Shown piece after piece: positions 1 through 7,535 of a stretch of DNA of 64,000 bases (positions are counted from its first letter, which is position 1; each line of letters starts with the position of its first letter). The notes beneath the pieces are model-generated. The model made no database searches. It saw nothing but the letters and a program-made list of their open reading frames with translations, and was not told where the DNA came from. The translations under genes and the position numbers were made by a program. Origin of the DNA: Nakamurella sp040546275 (GTDB taxonomy: Bacteria; Actinomycetota; Actinomycetes; Mycobacteriales; Nakamurellaceae); assembly GCF_040546275.1 (NCBI RefSeq), contig NZ_JBEPNO010000001.1, positions 496,001 through 560,000 on the forward strand, read 5' to 3'.

Positions 1-1
1 G

Positions 2-1735
2 ACGCCGGACGCGACCGTCACGCAGTTCGCCACCGCCTGGCAGGGGCTGAAAACCGACACGATCGCCAACCTCACCTCGGACCCCGGATCGGCGACCGAG
101 GAGCTGACCTCGGTCCTGAAGAACCTGGCCCCGACGAAGGTCGCCGTGACCGCGGGCAACGTGAAGCAGACTGACCCGCTCAACGCGACCTCGTCCGCAT
201 CCTTCGTCTGGACCCTGGCCAAGGGGGTGACCTGGAAGTACACGGCCAACTGGGCGTTCACCCGCACCGCGACGACCAGTCCGTGGAAGGCCCAGTGGGC
301 GGCCACGCTGATCAACCCGAAGCTGGGCGAGGGTCAGACGATGGTGCTGCGGACCACCGACGCCGCCAACGGGGTGATCGTGGATCGGAAGAACCAACAG
401 ATCCAGCAGCCGGTCACGGTCTACTCGGTGGTCGCCCTGCCCGGCAAGGTCGGCGACGTGAACGTGGCGGCGGCGGCGCTGACCAAGATCCTCGGGAAGC
501 TTGACCCGACCGTCACGCCCGCGTCGGTGGTGGCCGGTCTCAAGATCGCCACCCCCGCGACGGGCTACACCGTCACCAACCTGCGAGAGGCCGACTACGA
601 GACGGTCCGCAGCCAGCTGAACACCATCCCGGGGCTGACCTTTCCCTCGACGACGCGAAACCTCCCGCCGGTCAAGGACTTCGCGAAGTTGCTGCTCTCC
701 GAGGCGGAGCCGGTGGCCAACAAGCTGATGGCCGGCAAACCGGGTTGGGAGATCGACTCCATCGACGCGACGGGCGCCGAACTCGAGACCCTGGCCAGTC
801 AGGCAGCCACCCCCGGCCCGAACGTGACGCTGACGCTGGACACCGCGATCCAGGAGGCGGCCGAGAAGGCATTGGCCGGCACCCCGGAGCCGGCCATGAT
901 CGTGGCCATCCAGCCATCGACGGGCGAGATCCTGGCTGTCGCGCAGAACCAGCCCGCCAACGCCCTCGGACCGCTCGCGCTGACCGGCGAGTACCCGCCA
1001 GGGTCGACGTTCAAGATCGTGACGGCCACCGCGGGGTTCGACAACAAACTCATCACCCCGACGACCCAGGTCGACTGCCCGGGGGTGGTGACCATCGACT
1101 CCCGCGAGATCCACAACGAGGGCTTCGAACTCGGCACCGTCCCGGTGACCACGGCGTTCGCGAAGTCGTGCAACACCACCTTCGCGCAGCTCGCCACCCA
1201 GATGCCCGTCGACGCGCTCACCAAGGCCGCGACCCAGTACGGGATCGGGCGTGACTTCGTCATCCCGGGCATCACCACGCTGACCGGCAGGGTGCCGGTG
1301 GCCGACTCGACCGTGCAGAAGGCGGAGGACGGTTTCGGTCAGGGCGTCGTCCTGGTCACCCCGTTCTCCGCGGCCCTGATGGCGGCCACCGCCGCCACCG
1401 GGAACATGCCGATGCCGTCGTTGATCCGTGGGGCGAAGACAACCGTCGATCAACCTGCTCCGGCCCGATCGGCGGCCACCCAGACCGGAGTCAAGACGCT
1501 GATGAGGGCGGTCGTCACCGACGGGACGGCGCTGATCCTGCAGGATGCCGGCACCGTCTACGCCAAGACCGGCACCGCCGATTTCGTCGACGCGAAGGGT
1601 GTCGACAAGGCCCACGCCTGGACGGTCGGGTTCCGCGGCGACCTGGCGTTCTCCGTGCTCATCGTGGCGGGGGACACGTCGAAGCGCACCAACGTGATCG
1701 CCGATCAGTTCCTCAAGGCCGTCCCCAGCAGCTGA
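2..1735 (+). CDS. Penicillin-binding transpeptidase, 5'-truncated by window edge
   Basis: Peptidoglycan DD-transpeptidase that cross-links stem peptides outside the cell membrane. The reading frame is already open at base 2, so the start, membrane anchor and part of the N-terminal domain lie outside the window. The first ~130 residues seen resemble an NTF2-like MecA_N-type domain, followed by a dimerisation region and the transpeptidase domain. All three active-site motifs are present: SxxK (STFK, nucleophile Ser codon at 1004), SxN (SCN, Ser codon at 1166) and KTG (Lys codon at 1565). It has no transglycosylase domain in the visible part, so it is class B-like. It ends 16 bp before map. The family is clear; the exact orthologue is not assigned. 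Confidence 0.93.
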   Translation, partial: TPDATVTQFATAWQGLKTDTIANLTSDPGSATEELTSVLKNLAPTKVAVTAGNVKQTDPLNATSSASFVWTLAKGVTWKYTANWAFTRTATTSPWKAQWAATLINPKLGEGQTMVLRTTDAANGVIVDRKNQQIQQPVTVYSVVALPGKVGDVNVAAAALTKILGKLDPTVTPASVVAGLKIATPATGYTVTNLREADYETVRSQLNTIPGLTFPSTTRNLPPVKDFAKLLLSEAEPVANKLMAGKPGWEIDSIDATGAELETLASQAATPGPNVTLTLDTAIQEAAEKALAGTPEPAMIVAIQPSTGEILAVAQNQPANALGPLALTGEYPPGSTFKIVTATAGFDNKLITPTTQVDCPGVVTIDSREIHNEGFELGTVPVTTAFAKSCNTTFAQLATQMPVDALTKAATQYGIGRDFVIPGITTLTGRVPVADSTVQKAEDGFGQGVVLVTPFSAALMAATAATGNMPMPSLIRGAKTTVDQPAPARSAATQTGVKTLMRAVVTDGTALILQDAGTVYAKTGTADFVDAKGVDKAHAWTVGFRGDLAFSVLIVAGDTSKRTNVIADQFLKAVPSS

Positions 1736-1738
1736 CCG

Positions 1739-1744
1739 TAGGCT
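1739..1744 (+). promoter_or_regulatory. Candidate -10 element of map
   Basis: TAGGCT, with seven bases between it and the map ATG, so transcription would start at or next to the start codon (leaderless). No convincing -35 is seen. It overlaps the end of the upstream PBP gene region. Confidence 0.35.
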
Positions 1745-1751
1745 GATTGGC

Positions 1752-2606
1752 ATGTTGCGCACCATGATCGAGCCCGGCGTCCCCACGCCGACCCGACCCG
1801 TACCCGCCCAGATCGTCCGACCCGAATACGTCGGCAAGCAGCGTCCGGCTCCGAGCAACGATTCCTGGGTCCAGACCGAGGAGACCATCGAGAAGATGCG
1901 GCTGGCCGGCCGACTCGCCGCCAGGGCGATGGAGGCGGCCGGCGCCGCGGTGGCCCCCGGCGTCACCACCGACACCCTGGATCGGATCGTTCACGAGTAC
2001 CTCTGCGACCACGGGGCCTACCCGTCGACCCTCGGCTATCGCCGCTACCCGAAGTCCTGCTGCACCTCGCTGAACGAGGTGATCTGCCACGGCATCCCGG
2101 ACTCGACCGTCATCCAGGACGGCGACATCGTCAACATCGACGTCACGGCCTACATCGACGGTGTGCACGGCGACACGAACGCGACGTACCTGTCCGGGAA
2201 CGTGTCCGAGGAGAACCGGCTGCTGGTCGAACGGACCAAGGAGAGCCTGGCCCGGGCCATCAAGGCGGTCGCTCCCGGTCGGCAGCTGAACGTCATCGGC
2301 CGGGTGATCGAGTCCTACGCCAAGAGGTTCGGGTACGGCGTGGTCCGTGACTACACCGGCCACGGGATCGGGCGGACGTTCCACTCCGGACTGGTGATCC
2401 TGCACTACGACGAGCCGACCGTGACCACCGTGCTGGAGAAGGGGATGACCTTCACCATCGAGCCGATGATCACCCTCGGCGGCGTCGACTGGGACATCTG
2501 GGACGACCAGTGGACGGTCACCACCAAGGACAAGTCCTGGACGGCGCAGTTCGAGCACACCCTGGTCGTCACCGACACCGGCGCCGAGATCCTGACGATC
2601 CCGTAA
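1752..2606 (+). CDS. map: Type I methionine aminopeptidase
   Basis: Removes the initiator methionine from nascent proteins in the cytoplasm (M24A family, two divalent metals). The 284-residue product has a ~40-residue Pro-rich N-terminal extension (PTPTRPVPAQ at 11-20), as in the longer actinobacterial form. Metal ligands are visible at D130 (VNID), D141 (HGDT), H204 (GHGIG), E237 (IEP) and E268 (FEHT), with the substrate-binding His at 113 (CHG). There is no Shine-Dalgarno sequence before the ATG, but a -10-like TAGGCT lies eight bases upstream. The gene is complete and not overlapped by a plausible competitor. Confidence 0.97.
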   Translation: MLRTMIEPGVPTPTRPVPAQIVRPEYVGKQRPAPSNDSWVQTEETIEKMRLAGRLAARAMEAAGAAVAPGVTTDTLDRIVHEYLCDHGAYPSTLGYRRYPKSCCTSLNEVICHGIPDSTVIQDGDIVNIDVTAYIDGVHGDTNATYLSGNVSEENRLLVERTKESLARAIKAVAPGRQLNVIGRVIESYAKRFGYGVVRDYTGHGIGRTFHSGLVILHYDEPTVTTVLEKGMTFTIEPMITLGGVDWDIWDDQWTVTTKDKSWTAQFEHTLVVTDTGAEILTIP

Positions 2607-2624
2607 GCGATTCCGGAGGGCAGT

Positions 2625-3224
2625 TCAGAAGTAGTCCGCCAGCACCGGGTCGAGCAGGTCCCGGTAGCTCGGAAGGTCCCGGCGCAGGCCCACCGAGACG
2701 ACGATCCGGTCGGGCTCCGGCCGGATGAACAGATGCCCGACGACGGGCACCAGCAGCACGCTGATCGAGCGGTGGGCCGGCGGACGCCCGTGCAATTCCT
2801 CGAACCCTCCGAGCAGGGTCTGCTCGACGGTCGGACCGGGTTCGGTGGGACGGCGTCGCGCGGCCCAGCGGTCGTACCACGGTTCCACCTCCGGCCAGAT
2901 GTCGCGGAGCGCCGCCGAGAACTCGATCAGGTCGGTCGGCCGCGGCGCCGGACCACCGGGCCGGAAGTCCACCGCCTGCTCCCACCAGGCAGGCCAGTCG
3001 GCTGCGGCCGCCGTCAGCAGGACCGTGCGGTCCGGCCGGACGGTGTGCATCAGCCAGGGGTCGACCAGCCGCTCGGCCGGTGGCTTGTCGATCAGGGCGC
3101 CCGGACCCGGTCCGGTGCTCTGCAGGCGGAGGAAATCCCGCAGGAACAGCGGCGTCAGCAGCCACGACGGGTCGACGGTGACGTCGGCGCCGGCCGCGTC
3201 GAAGAGAGTGTTACGCCAGGTCAC
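2625..3224 (-). CDS. Conserved hypothetical protein downstream of mycothione reductase
   Basis: Product of 199 residues, soluble, rich in Trp, Pro and Asp, with no signal peptide or membrane segment and no motif I recognise. The start codon overlaps the stop of the mycothione reductase gene (ATGA), so it is probably translationally coupled as the last gene of the RIO-kinase/mtr operon. Typical actinobacterial GC-rich third positions and a clean end support it as a real gene. An alternative frame (2569-3165) gives an Arg/Pro-rich shadow and was not preferred. Function unknown; position suggests a link to thiol metabolism, but nothing in the protein shows it. Confidence 0.7.
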   Translation of the reverse strand: MTWRNTLFDAAGADVTVDPSWLLTPLFLRDFLRLQSTGPGPGALIDKPPAERLVDPWLMHTVRPDRTVLLTAAAADWPAWWEQAVDFRPGGPAPRPTDLIEFSAALRDIWPEVEPWYDRWAARRRPTEPGPTVEQTLLGGFEELHGRPPAHRSISVLLVPVVGHLFIRPEPDRIVVSVGLRRDLPSYRDLLDPVLADYF

Positions 3225-4618
3225 ACCGGCTCCGGCAGACCCAGCAACGCGTTCTCCACCAGCTCCGAGAGAGCCGGGTGGATCCAGTACTGACCGCGGG
3301 CGACGTCGTGCGGCAGCTGCCCGAAGGACATCGCATGGATCAACGGCTGGATCACCGTCGCCGCCTCGGGCCCGATGACGTGGGCCCCGATCAGCAGCCC
3401 CGTCCGGCGGTCGGACAGCACCTTGAGGAAATGGCCCTTATCCTCGCGGGCCCAGCCGGCGGCGATGTCTCCGTAGTCCTGACGCTTCACGGCGTAGTCG
3501 AGGCCCCGGTCCTGGGCCTGGCGCTCGGTCAGCCCTACCTCGGCGATCTGGGGGTCGGTGAACACCGCCGCCGGGACGAATCGGTGATCCGACTTCTTCG
3601 GGGCGTCGGGGTGGGCCAGGTTGTACCGGACGATCCTGGCCTCCTGGTTGGCCACGTGCTTGAGCTGGTGCTCGGCACTGATGTCCCCGAGCGCGTAGAT
3701 GCCGTCGACGCCGGTCCGCTGGTACTCGTCGACGACCACCCGGCCGTCGCGGTGCAGTTCGACCCCGGTGGCCGCGACGCAAAGCCGCTCGCCGTTCGGG
3801 GTGCGGCCGGTGGCGACCAGCACCAGTTCCGCCTCCACGGTGCGGGGCCCGTCCGGAGTGGAGAACGTGGCGGCGACACCGCCTGGGCTGCGCACGATGT
3901 GGTCGGGAACGACGTTCAGCACCAGGTCGTAGCGGGCCGCGGCCTCGGCGGTGAAGGCGGCCGAGATGTCGGCGTCGTGTGACTTGAGCAGGCGGTCGCC
4001 GCGGACCAACTGGGTCACCTTGGATCCGAAGGAGGAGAAGACGTGGGCGAACTCGGCGGCGATGTAACCACCGCCGAGGATCAGGATGCTGGCGGGCAGA
4101 TCGTCGATCCGCATGATCGTGTCCGAGGTGTGGAACGGCACGCTGCCGTCGGTCAGGCCGGGGATTTCGGGGACGACGGCCCGCGAGCCGGCCGCCAGCA
4201 CGAACCGGTCGGCGGTGACCTCGGCGGTGGTGCCGTCGTGCAGGTCGACGTGCAGGGCCTTGTGCCCGGTGAAGACCCCCCGCCCGGCGAACACCGTCAC
4301 GTTCGGGCTGCCCGGGCCCTCGCGGTACAGGCGGCCGCCGGCCTCGATGGCGTCGATCCGGCCGAAGATCCGGTCGCGCATGCCCGGCCAGTCCACCTTG
4401 TCCAGGTGCGAGGCGATGTTCAGGTGTGCGCCGTGCCGGGAGGCGTCGGCGAGTTCGGCTGGGTGGACGAACATCTTGGTCGGGATGCAGCCGACGTTCA
4501 GACAGGTGCCGCCGAACAGACCGTCTTCGACGATGGCGATGTTCCAGTGATCGAACTCCGGCCCGGGAATGGAGTTCCCGGAGCCCGAGCCGACGATGAC
4601 AAGATCGAAATGAGGCAT
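3221..4618 (-). CDS. mtr: Mycothione reductase
   Basis: FAD-dependent disulfide oxidoreductase that reduces mycothiol disulfide with NADPH, keeping the cytoplasmic mycothiol pool reduced. The 465-residue length is typical. An N-terminal FAD-binding GxGxxN-like segment (VIVGSGSGN, 7-15) precedes the redox-active pair C39/C44 in GGTCLNVGCIPTK. A central NAD(P)H-binding GGGYIAAE and a C-terminal dimerisation domain with the catalytic His-Glu pair (HPALSE) follow. The replacement of the usual GAA by GNS near the FAD site is characteristic of mycothione reductases rather than of lipoamide dehydrogenases. The stop of the RIO-kinase gene lies 9 bp upstream, so the two are likely co-transcribed. Confidence 0.94.
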   Translation of the reverse strand: MPHFDLVIVGSGSGNSIPGPEFDHWNIAIVEDGLFGGTCLNVGCIPTKMFVHPAELADASRHGAHLNIASHLDKVDWPGMRDRIFGRIDAIEAGGRLYREGPGSPNVTVFAGRGVFTGHKALHVDLHDGTTAEVTADRFVLAAGSRAVVPEIPGLTDGSVPFHTSDTIMRIDDLPASILILGGGYIAAEFAHVFSSFGSKVTQLVRGDRLLKSHDADISAAFTAEAAARYDLVLNVVPDHIVRSPGGVAATFSTPDGPRTVEAELVLVATGRTPNGERLCVAATGVELHRDGRVVVDEYQRTGVDGIYALGDISAEHQLKHVANQEARIVRYNLAHPDAPKKSDHRFVPAAVFTDPQIAEVGLTERQAQDRGLDYAVKRQDYGDIAAGWAREDKGHFLKVLSDRRTGLLIGAHVIGPEAATVIQPLIHAMSFGQLPHDVARGQYWIHPALSELVENALLGLPEPV

Positions 4619-4627
4619 CCCACCAGG

Positions 4628-5605
4628 TTAACCGCGAGCAATCCCACCCAGATGCAGGGCCAGCAACTCACCGTCCGCCGCCAACACGCCGCGCCGGGCG
4701 AAGAACTCGGCGATCACCCGGCAGTCCCGTTGCAGGAAGCTCTCGCCCTGCGGGTTGGCCACCACGTCGACGGCCTGCGGCAGGTCGATCACCACACACC
4801 CACCCTCGTGCACCAGGACGTTGTAGGGGGAGAGATCGCCGTGGGTCAGGCCGAGCTGGGCCAGGGTTTCCAGGCTCTGCACCAGGTCGTGCCAGAGCGA
4901 CGTGAACTCCTCGGAATCACCCTGGTAGGCGGCCAGCCGGGGGGCGGCAGCACCGTCCGGACCCCCGATGAACTCCATCATCAATTCGGATCCGAGGATC
5001 TGCACGGGGTACGGGACCTTCGCCCCCGCGGTCCAGAGGGTGGACAGGACGGTGAACTCGGCGCCGGCCCACTTGGCCGAGAGGAGGTCACGGCCGAAGG
5101 TCGTCCTGGCCGCCATCGCGCGTGACTCGCGCGAGCGCCTGGTGCGGCGGCCCTCCTGATAACCGCTGTCGCGGTGGAACATCCGGTGGTGGCTGTCGCG
5201 GTAGGTCTTGACGGCGAGCAGGCATCCCGGACCGCCCGGCAGAGACCGGTCGAGCAGGCTGACGTCCGCCTCCTTGCCGGTCTTGAGGAGACCGAGGGTG
5301 GTGTCCCGCGCCGAGAAGGACGTGATCAGCCAGTCCGGGACGGGGGACGGGCCGTGGCCGGCGGTGTCGTAGGACGAGTACGGCGCCGCTTCGAGCGCGG
5401 GCTCGTCCAGGTCGGCGGTGAATCGGCCGGAACGTCCCTCGGAGACGAGTCGTGGTCCGGCAAGTCGTGGGGCGGAATTGGGTGCACGACGCGGGCGGCG
5501 GCGTTCTTCGTCAGGAGCATGGTCGAGCGGGTCGGACGGGTCGAAACGTGGCACGGAGGACTCCAGAGGGGAGGCGAGAAGGGGGGACGGGTCTACCGCT
5601 CGCAA
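4628..5605 (-). CDS. RIO1-family atypical serine kinase
   Basis: Predicted cytoplasmic atypical protein kinase or ATPase of the RIO group. The first ~90 of 325 residues are Pro/Arg-rich and probably disordered. The kinase core follows: the glycine-poor nucleotide loop (KTGKEADV, 108-115), ATP-binding K133 (AVKTY), the catalytic loop HGDLSPYN (H255, D257, N262) and the metal-binding D274 in IDLPQAVD. The HGD and IDLPQ motifs identify RIO kinases. It heads a three-gene minus-strand run with mycothione reductase. In archaea and eukaryotes RIO proteins act in ribosome maturation; the role of bacterial members is unclear and nothing here fixes the substrate. Confidence 0.9.
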   Translation of the reverse strand: MRAVDPSPLLASPLESSVPRFDPSDPLDHAPDEERRRPRRAPNSAPRLAGPRLVSEGRSGRFTADLDEPALEAAPYSSYDTAGHGPSPVPDWLITSFSARDTTLGLLKTGKEADVSLLDRSLPGGPGCLLAVKTYRDSHHRMFHRDSGYQEGRRTRRSRESRAMAARTTFGRDLLSAKWAGAEFTVLSTLWTAGAKVPYPVQILGSELMMEFIGGPDGAAAPRLAAYQGDSEEFTSLWHDLVQSLETLAQLGLTHGDLSPYNVLVHEGGCVVIDLPQAVDVVANPQGESFLQRDCRVIAEFFARRGVLAADGELLALHLGGIARG

Positions 5606-5636
5606 CAGTCATGGGTTGCCTCCTCGCACTCGGGAG

Positions 5637-5648
5637 ATGTCCGGACAT
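5637..5648. promoter_or_regulatory. Palindrome upstream of the RIO-kinase/mtr operon
   Basis: A perfect 12-bp palindrome, ATGTCCGGACAT, followed after two bases by a further half site ATCCGGAC. It lies about 30 bp upstream of the RIO-kinase start, between that gene and yaaA. Position and symmetry suggest an operator, but the binding protein is unknown. Confidence 0.3.
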
Positions 5649-5700
5649 GGATCCGGACGTTCTCTGGAACTCCTCCGGGGGATCACACCGGGAGGAGGGC

Positions 5701-6477
5701 TCAACGATGACCCTGAGCCGTCCCCATCCGCAACTGATTTGTTGCGTCCAGATCGATCGAGGACGGTCCCGTCCTCTTCACGACCAATCCAGCGCGGTAG
5801 GTGACCCGCAGCAGTCCGGACAGGTCGTCGATGGTGGCCCTGGTGGTACCGACCAGACGGGCCAGCACCCCCTTGATCGCCTTGTTGTCGTGGCTCACCG
5901 GTTTTCGCTCGCCGGACCGCGTCATCGTGACGACGCGGACGGTGATGGCCTGCGGAGCCGGCGCGAACGAGGCGTAGGCACCGGACCGGAGATCGAGGAC
6001 CGGACCTTCGAGTCCGGCCAGGACGGCGCTCATCGCATCGCGCCACAGCATGGTCATCGTCGGCATCCCGGGCAGGCGTGATCCGGCGGAGATCCGGTAG
6101 GCCGGGATCCGGTCGCCACCGGCGATCAGCCCGAACAGCGCCGAGGTGATCAACAGGCGATGGTCGGCCCGTGAGGCTTCCGCCTTGCTGATGCGCGGGG
6201 TCTGCAGGGCGGTGTAGAGCACACCGGTGTATCGGCTCAGTGCCGGCAGGGTGGGGCCGGTCAACAGGGCGGCATTCCCCCTGATCTCACCGTCCTTGGC
6301 GGCCGAGATCCGCAGGGCCGCACGGGCGGCGTTGACGTCCGAGGCCAACCTCACCGTTTCGGTGATGAGGCGCGATCGGATCGGGGTGAGCGAGGGGAAC
6401 GACAGTCCGTCCAGGTCGAGCGCCGGGGCGGTCCCGCCCTTCGACTTCGTCTCGGACGGTGGCAGGAGTACGTACAC
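5701..6477 (-). CDS. yaaA: YaaA/DUF328 family peroxide-stress protein
   Basis: Family known in E. coli to lower free iron and protect DNA during peroxide stress; cytoplasmic. I chose the GTG at 6477 because the family starts almost at its signature (V/L)LLPPSETK, here VYVLLPPSETK. That gives 258 residues, the usual length; a longer open frame reaching 6636 would run into the divergent acetyltransferase gene. Other family signatures include the conserved YRIS (PAYRISAGSRLP) and the KPVSHDNKAIKG segment. The gene diverges from the GNAT gene, with 25 bp between the start codons, so the promoters must overlap. Confidence 0.9.
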   Translation of the reverse strand: MYVLLPPSETKSKGGTAPALDLDGLSFPSLTPIRSRLITETVRLASDVNAARAALRISAAKDGEIRGNAALLTGPTLPALSRYTGVLYTALQTPRISKAEASRADHRLLITSALFGLIAGGDRIPAYRISAGSRLPGMPTMTMLWRDAMSAVLAGLEGPVLDLRSGAYASFAPAPQAITVRVVTMTRSGERKPVSHDNKAIKGVLARLVGTTRATIDDLSGLLRVTYRAGLVVKRTGPSSIDLDATNQLRMGTAQGHR

Positions 6478-6502
6478 ACCGGCCACGCTAGCGTGATCGG
6501 TC

Positions 6503-7459
6503 ATGGACGCCCTCACCCGACGCCCGCTGCTGGCCAGCGACGCGGCCGCGCTGCTGGAGATCGAACTCGCCGCCGAGCAGGCCGAGCCCTCGGAAAACTT
6601 CCCGGACCTGACCAAGCTGCAGGAGAGACTCGCCAACCCCGGTGTCGACCTGGTCGGCGGCAGCCTTGCCTACCTGTCCGGGGACGACATCGTCGCATCG
6701 GGTTTCCTGCTCGTCCGCCCCACGAGCACGAGGTGGACGGTGAACCTGTTCGGGGCTGTGTTGCCCGAGTTCCGCCGCCGCGGTCTCGGACGCGAGATGT
6801 TGGCGCTCCTGAAGGAGAAGGCGCAGTCGCAGCGCTCGGCGGCCGGCGCTGCCGACCTACCAGGTGACCTGCTGGTCTGGGTGCCCGGCGGCCGAGACGC
6901 CGCCAGCGCGTTCGCGTCGACCGCAGGCTTCGTCACCCGCCGGTACTTCGTGGAGATGCGGGCCGAACTGGCGGCCGGTCCCGCCGCGTTCCCCCTGGAC
7001 GGGATCGAGATCCGGGGCTGGAACCCGGCCGACGACGAGCGAACGCGGCTCGCCTACAACGCGGCCTTCGCCGATCACTGGGGTTCGCCCCCGATGGACG
7101 TCGACCGCTGGCGGATCACTTTCGCCGAGTCCTCGTTCTTCCGACCGGAACTGTCCCGGGTGGCCGTGGCCGGCCGCGAGATCGTCGGATTCGTCCTCGT
7201 TGCCGAGTTTCCGGCGCAGACCGAGGCGCGCGGCTACCGGACCGCGTACGTGGATCGGGTCGGCTCGCTTCGGTCGGTGCGCGGGCGGGGACTGGCAGCC
7301 GCCATGCTGACCGACTCGATGCGGGCACAGTTCGATGCGGGCATCCGGTACGCCGAGCTCACCGTCGACGCCGATTCCCCGACCGGTGCCGGCCGCCTGT
7401 ACGAGCGGCTCGGCTACGAAGTCGTGCACACGAACGTAGTGCACGGCCTGGACTTTTGA
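6503..7459 (+). CDS. Tandem-GNAT N-acetyltransferase
   Basis: Product of 318 residues with two GNAT folds, an arrangement also seen in mycothiol synthase-like enzymes. The N-terminal half has the acetyl-CoA loop RRRGLGREML (~92-101); the C-terminal half has SVRGRGLAAAML (~259-270) followed by ELTVDADSPTGAGRLYERLGY, typical of the last strand and helix. Both CoA loops look intact. Substrate unknown; it is not MshD itself as far as I can tell, because the characteristic MshD N-terminal sequence is absent. A TAnnnT hexamer (TAGCGT, 6489-6494) lies eight bases before the ATG. The next gene, proS, is in the same direction. Confidence 0.85.
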   Translation: MDALTRRPLLASDAAALLEIELAAEQAEPSENFPDLTKLQERLANPGVDLVGGSLAYLSGDDIVASGFLLVRPTSTRWTVNLFGAVLPEFRRRGLGREMLALLKEKAQSQRSAAGAADLPGDLLVWVPGGRDAASAFASTAGFVTRRYFVEMRAELAAGPAAFPLDGIEIRGWNPADDERTRLAYNAAFADHWGSPPMDVDRWRITFAESSFFRPELSRVAVAGREIVGFVLVAEFPAQTEARGYRTAYVDRVGSLRSVRGRGLAAAMLTDSMRAQFDAGIRYAELTVDADSPTGAGRLYERLGYEVVHTNVVHGLDF

Positions 7460-7475
7460 CGTTGCCGGCTGCCGA

Positions 7476-7481
7476 TAGGCT
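7476..7481 (+). promoter_or_regulatory. Candidate -10 element upstream of proS
   Basis: TAGGCT placed so that transcription would start near 7488, giving proS a leader of about 50 bases. A TTGACG at 7456-7461 could be a -35 but the 14-bp spacer is short. Confidence 0.3.
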
Positions 7482-7535
7482 GATCCATGAGTGTGCCGCA
7501 CCCGGCGGTATCGTCCGATCGAGGAGTTCGAAGCG

